NCBI GenBank assembly: GCA_023300835.1
Contig: JALZVB010000251.1
Span: 1-8,270 of the forward strand
DNA: 8,270 bases
Source of the DNA: Saprospiraceae bacterium
Lineage (GTDB): Bacteria > Bacteroidota > Bacteroidia > Chitinophagales > Saprospiraceae
Direction: 5' to 3'
Positions 6,533 to 8,270 of the stretch are shown here, one piece after another. The notes beneath the pieces are model-generated. The model ran no database searches. It worked only from the letters and a program-made list of their open reading frames with translations, and was not told where the DNA came from. Made by a program: the position numbers and the translations under genes. Position 1 is the stretch's first letter; the number at the start of each line of letters is the position of its first letter.

Positions 6533-6896
6533 ACTTCCTTCTTATTATCAATACCTCATTAGAGCTGAACGACATCCATGAAAAATCATATACATAGTGA
6601 TAGGTCTTCCCTTGTTTATTGATGATAAATTTAGTTATGTAATTAAAGTTGAATTTTTTCTTTTCTAATTCCAAAATAGGAATTTTGATCTGAGTCTCGT
6701 TTTTACCCATGAGTTCAAGCAATATAGATCTGTTCCTATGTAAAATAGTATCTATTTTAGCTGTTGCCAATGCGGTACTCCCAGTAAGGCGCTTATGGTA
6801 TTGAGACTTACAAGCAACAGAACAGAATCGCTTATCAGAACGGCCGACTACGATAGATTTACATATAGGGCAGGTCTTATGTCTGCTGTTTTCCAT
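6531..6896 (-). CDS. Small zinc-ribbon protein of unknown function
   Basis: This 121-residue protein has an N-terminal Cys4 zinc ribbon: Cys9 and Cys12 (CPIC) and Cys25 and Cys29 (FCSVAC), spaced C-x2-C-x12-C-x3-C, with GRSDKRFCS between the knuckles. Residues 45-121 form a second region (about ILHRNRSILLELMG, then KKFNFNYITKF, then a Tyr-rich YHYVYDFSW strand) that resembles a conserved Bacteroidota hypothetical family I recall but cannot name. Zinc ribbons of this kind often bind nucleic acid or protein partners, but no specific function can be claimed. The ATG at 6894-6896 faces away from the recombinase gene across a 115-base divergent region. There is no signal peptide, so it is probably cytosolic. 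A link to the recombinase is suggested only by adjacency. Confidence 0.75.
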   Translation of the reverse strand: MENSRHKTCPICKSIVVGRSDKRFCSVACKSQYHKRLTGSTALATAKIDTILHRNRSILLELMGKNETQIKIPILELEKKKFNFNYITKFIINKQGKTYHYVYDFSWMSFSSNEVLIIRRK

Positions 6897-6907
6897 AGAA
6901 ATATTGT

Positions 6908-6917
6908 TAAACGTTTA
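6908..6917. promoter_or_regulatory. 10-base perfect palindrome in the divergent promoter region
   Basis: TAAACGTTTA is a perfect palindrome 11 bases upstream of the zinc-ribbon start codon and about 95 bases upstream of the recombinase start. It could be an operator half-site pair for a dimeric repressor. A 10-base AT-rich palindrome can also arise by chance. Confidence 0.25.
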
Positions 6918-6944
6918 TATACGTAACCATAACCGTTAAGATAC

Positions 6945-6975
6945 GACTATAGACATAACTTACTGTAATATAGTC
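6945..6975. promoter_or_regulatory. Inverted repeat upstream of the recombinase gene
   Basis: GACTATA (6945-6951) and TATAGTC (6969-6975) are perfect 7-base complements 17 bases apart. A shifted alternative pairing, TAGAC (6950-6954) with GTCTA (6973-6977), overlaps it. TATCATTG (6979-6986) follows, one mismatch from the Bacteroidota -7 element TAnnTTTG, about 25 bases before the ATG, but no good -33 TTG lies at the right distance. It may be an operator or recombinase-binding region; the evidence is structural only. Confidence 0.3.
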
Positions 6976-7011
6976 TATTATCATTGTATCTTTAAACCTA
7001 ATTTTATAATT

Positions 7012-8127
7012 ATGGAAGCTATCATTTATCAGCACAGAAAAACAGCAGGACGTATTAAGTTTCATATTCCTTATCAGGCTTTTGGGTGGAGAGAAGGTAT
7101 TAAGGCTCTCCCCAGCTCTATGTACCATAAACAACAAAAACTATGGAGTATAATAAATGATGACAAAATATTACAAAAGCTTAAACAAATTCTAGGCAAA
7201 AACTATAGAATATCAACCCCTGACAAAGGAAAAACCTACAAAGAAAGGCCTCTTACAGAACAAGAAATCATTCACCTGGCCGAATTTGAGAAGAAACTAA
7301 TCTTAAAAGGCTATAGTAAGCATACGTACTCGAGTTATAGAATTGAGTTTATTAAATTTATGGTATTCCATAAAGACAAGAACATTCCTGAATTAACCAA
7401 AAGTGAATTGGAAGATTATGTGTATAAACTCCTTACTGTCTACAAAATATCAGAAACTAAACAAAATATAGTTATCAATGCCCTTAAGTTCTATTATGAA
7501 CATGTCCTAGGAAAAGAAAGAACTTTCTATAAAATTCAACGTCCTAAACGTAGTAAAACACTACCCAATGTTCTATCAGAAAAGGATATAATCAAACTTC
7601 TCAATGCCCCTAAAAACTTAAAACATAAGAGTATCCTATACATATTATACAGTGGCGGATTACGTATAAGCGAAATTGCAAATCTACGAGTAGAAGACAT
7701 CCACTCTAACGATAATTATATATTTATAAAGGGTGCTAAAGGCAAAAAAGATAGGGTTACCCTACTCTCTCATAATCTGTTAATACTTCTAAGACAATAT
7801 TATAGAGAATACAAACCCGCTTACTGGCTCATAGAAGGTGCTGATGGTGGTCAATATTCCAGATCAAGTATAGAAAAGGTTTTCAGAAAAGCTGTCAAAG
7901 AATCTGGTGTAAGTCCCTGGGCTACACCTCATACATTGAGACATACATTTGCGACACATCTCTTACAACGTGGCGTAAATCTCAGATATATACAAAGTCT
8001 ATTAGGCCATTCAAGCTCAAAAACCACAGAAATCTATACACATGTCATCCAAATCAATAATAAAATTGTTTTGAGTCCTATTGACAGTATTATTGCAGAA
8101 AATGCTAATTTTAAAGTAAACACATAA
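7012..8127 (+). CDS. Tyrosine recombinase (site-specific integrase, XerD/phage-integrase family)
   Basis: This 371-residue protein has every catalytic residue of the tyrosine recombinase family: Arg218 in SGGLRISEI, Lys243 in KGAKGKKDR, His307 and Arg310 in TPHTLRHTFATH, His333 in LLGHSS and the nucleophile Tyr342 in TEIYTHV. Spacings match XerD closely. Residues about 85-170 form the SAM-like core-binding domain (LILKGYSKHTYSSYRIEFIKF) and about 187-345 the catalytic domain. The first 75 or so residues are an extra N-terminal domain, longer than in XerC/XerD, seen in some Bacteroidota integrases and possibly DNA-binding. It lacks the extra helix insertion I would expect of an integron integrase. 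It probably catalyses integration, excision or inversion at short repeats. No accessory excisionase, relaxase or phage gene is seen nearby. The start is the first ATG after the divergent intergenic region. Confidence 0.95.
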   Translation: MEAIIYQHRKTAGRIKFHIPYQAFGWREGIKALPSSMYHKQQKLWSIINDDKILQKLKQILGKNYRISTPDKGKTYKERPLTEQEIIHLAEFEKKLILKGYSKHTYSSYRIEFIKFMVFHKDKNIPELTKSELEDYVYKLLTVYKISETKQNIVINALKFYYEHVLGKERTFYKIQRPKRSKTLPNVLSEKDIIKLLNAPKNLKHKSILYILYSGGLRISEIANLRVEDIHSNDNYIFIKGAKGKKDRVTLLSHNLLILLRQYYREYKPAYWLIEGADGGQYSRSSIEKVFRKAVKESGVSPWATPHTLRHTFATHLLQRGVNLRYIQSLLGHSSSKTTEIYTHVIQINNKIVLSPIDSIIAENANFKVNT

Positions 8128-8140
8128 GTTTAGTATGTGT
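8120..8140 (+). repeat. Hairpin overlapping the recombinase stop codon
   Basis: ACACATA (8120-8126) and TATGTGT (8134-8140) are perfect complements around a 7-base loop, with the TAA stop (8125-8127) inside the left side. A second ACACATA at 8159-8165 could compete for the same right arm. No T-tract follows, so this is a poor intrinsic terminator. It may be a weak transcript-end structure or a protein-binding repeat. Confidence 0.3.
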
Positions 8141-8218
8141 AACGTCTAATCAAAGAGTACACATATATAGATGTTATGTACAACACCACAATCTCCCGCA
8201 CATGATCACCCCGCAAAA

Positions 8219-8269
8219 GCCATTATAGAAGTTTGCTCTACTCATGAACCCTCCCGCTTCTATAATAGC
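8219..8269. repeat. 13-base inverted repeat at the window edge, 3' of the recombinase
   Basis: GCCATTATAGAAG (8219-8231) pairs with CTTCTATAATAGC (8257-8269) at 12 of 13 positions; the inner 10 are perfect, and a single C/A mismatch precedes two G-C pairs. The spacer of 25 bases is richer in C than its surroundings. It lies about 90 bases after the recombinase stop. It could be a terminator stem, a repeat unit or a recombination site. The sequence ends one base later, so whether it repeats beyond the window cannot be seen. The region 8128-8218 shows no gene. Confidence 0.5.
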
Positions 8270-8270
8270 A

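Noticed and set aside
6907..7137. Minus-strand 76-residue open frame across the recombinase start
   Set aside because: It runs antisense into the well-supported recombinase N-terminus and across its promoter region, with no domain signature.
8128..8270. Integron attC site or tRNA attachment site downstream of the recombinase
   Set aside because: I find no attC core sites (GTTRRRY with a complementary RYYYAAC) and no cloverleaf or tRNA-like TPsiC arm; only the inverted repeats reported above are supported.

Overview
The window looks like a chromosomal segment of a Bacteroidota bacterium. The inference rests on AT-rich coding DNA, genes that start without clear Shine-Dalgarno sequences, and two small proteins of types I know mainly from this phylum: a DUF6090-like membrane protein and a short zinc-ribbon protein with the GRSDKRFC signature. 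I cannot assign a genus.

Left part (1-5364, all + strand): a very tightly packed operon, entered mid-gene. In order it encodes the C-terminus of a probable FAD-dependent oxidoreductase, a class I SAM-dependent methyltransferase, a type III polyketide synthase (chalcone/stilbene-synthase fold, Cys141-His275-Asn308), a short-chain reductase with a FabL/FabI-type Tyr-X6-Lys site, a FabZ-like 3-hydroxyacyl-ACP dehydratase, a FabF-like ketosynthase, an acyl carrier protein and an AcpS-like phosphopantetheinyl transferase. Neighbours overlap by 4 or 7 bases or are 1 to 6 bases apart. The simplest reading is a specialised acyl-lipid pathway. The ketosynthase, dehydratase and reductase build an acyl chain on the dedicated ACP, which the co-encoded transferase activates. 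The type III PKS extends that chain and cyclises it into a resorcinol- or pyrone-type ring, and the methyltransferase and flavoenzyme then tailor the ring. The final product is inferred, not known. No FabG-type ketoreductase, KAS III or acyl ligase is visible, so these lie upstream of the window or come from primary metabolism.

Middle part (5365-6530): a 224-base convergent intergenic stretch with two AT-rich inverted repeats, then a minus-strand DUF6090-like protein with one N-terminal membrane segment, then about 237 bases without a gene that hold a weak terminator-like hairpin.

Right part (6531-8270): a minus-strand zinc-ribbon protein, a divergent 115-base intergenic region with two small palindromic elements, and a complete tyrosine recombinase with all six catalytic residues (R218, K243, H307, R310, H333, Y342). 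After the recombinase come a hairpin overlapping its stop codon and, at the very edge of the window, a 13-base inverted repeat with one mismatch. I see no tRNA, rRNA, CRISPR array or insertion sequence.
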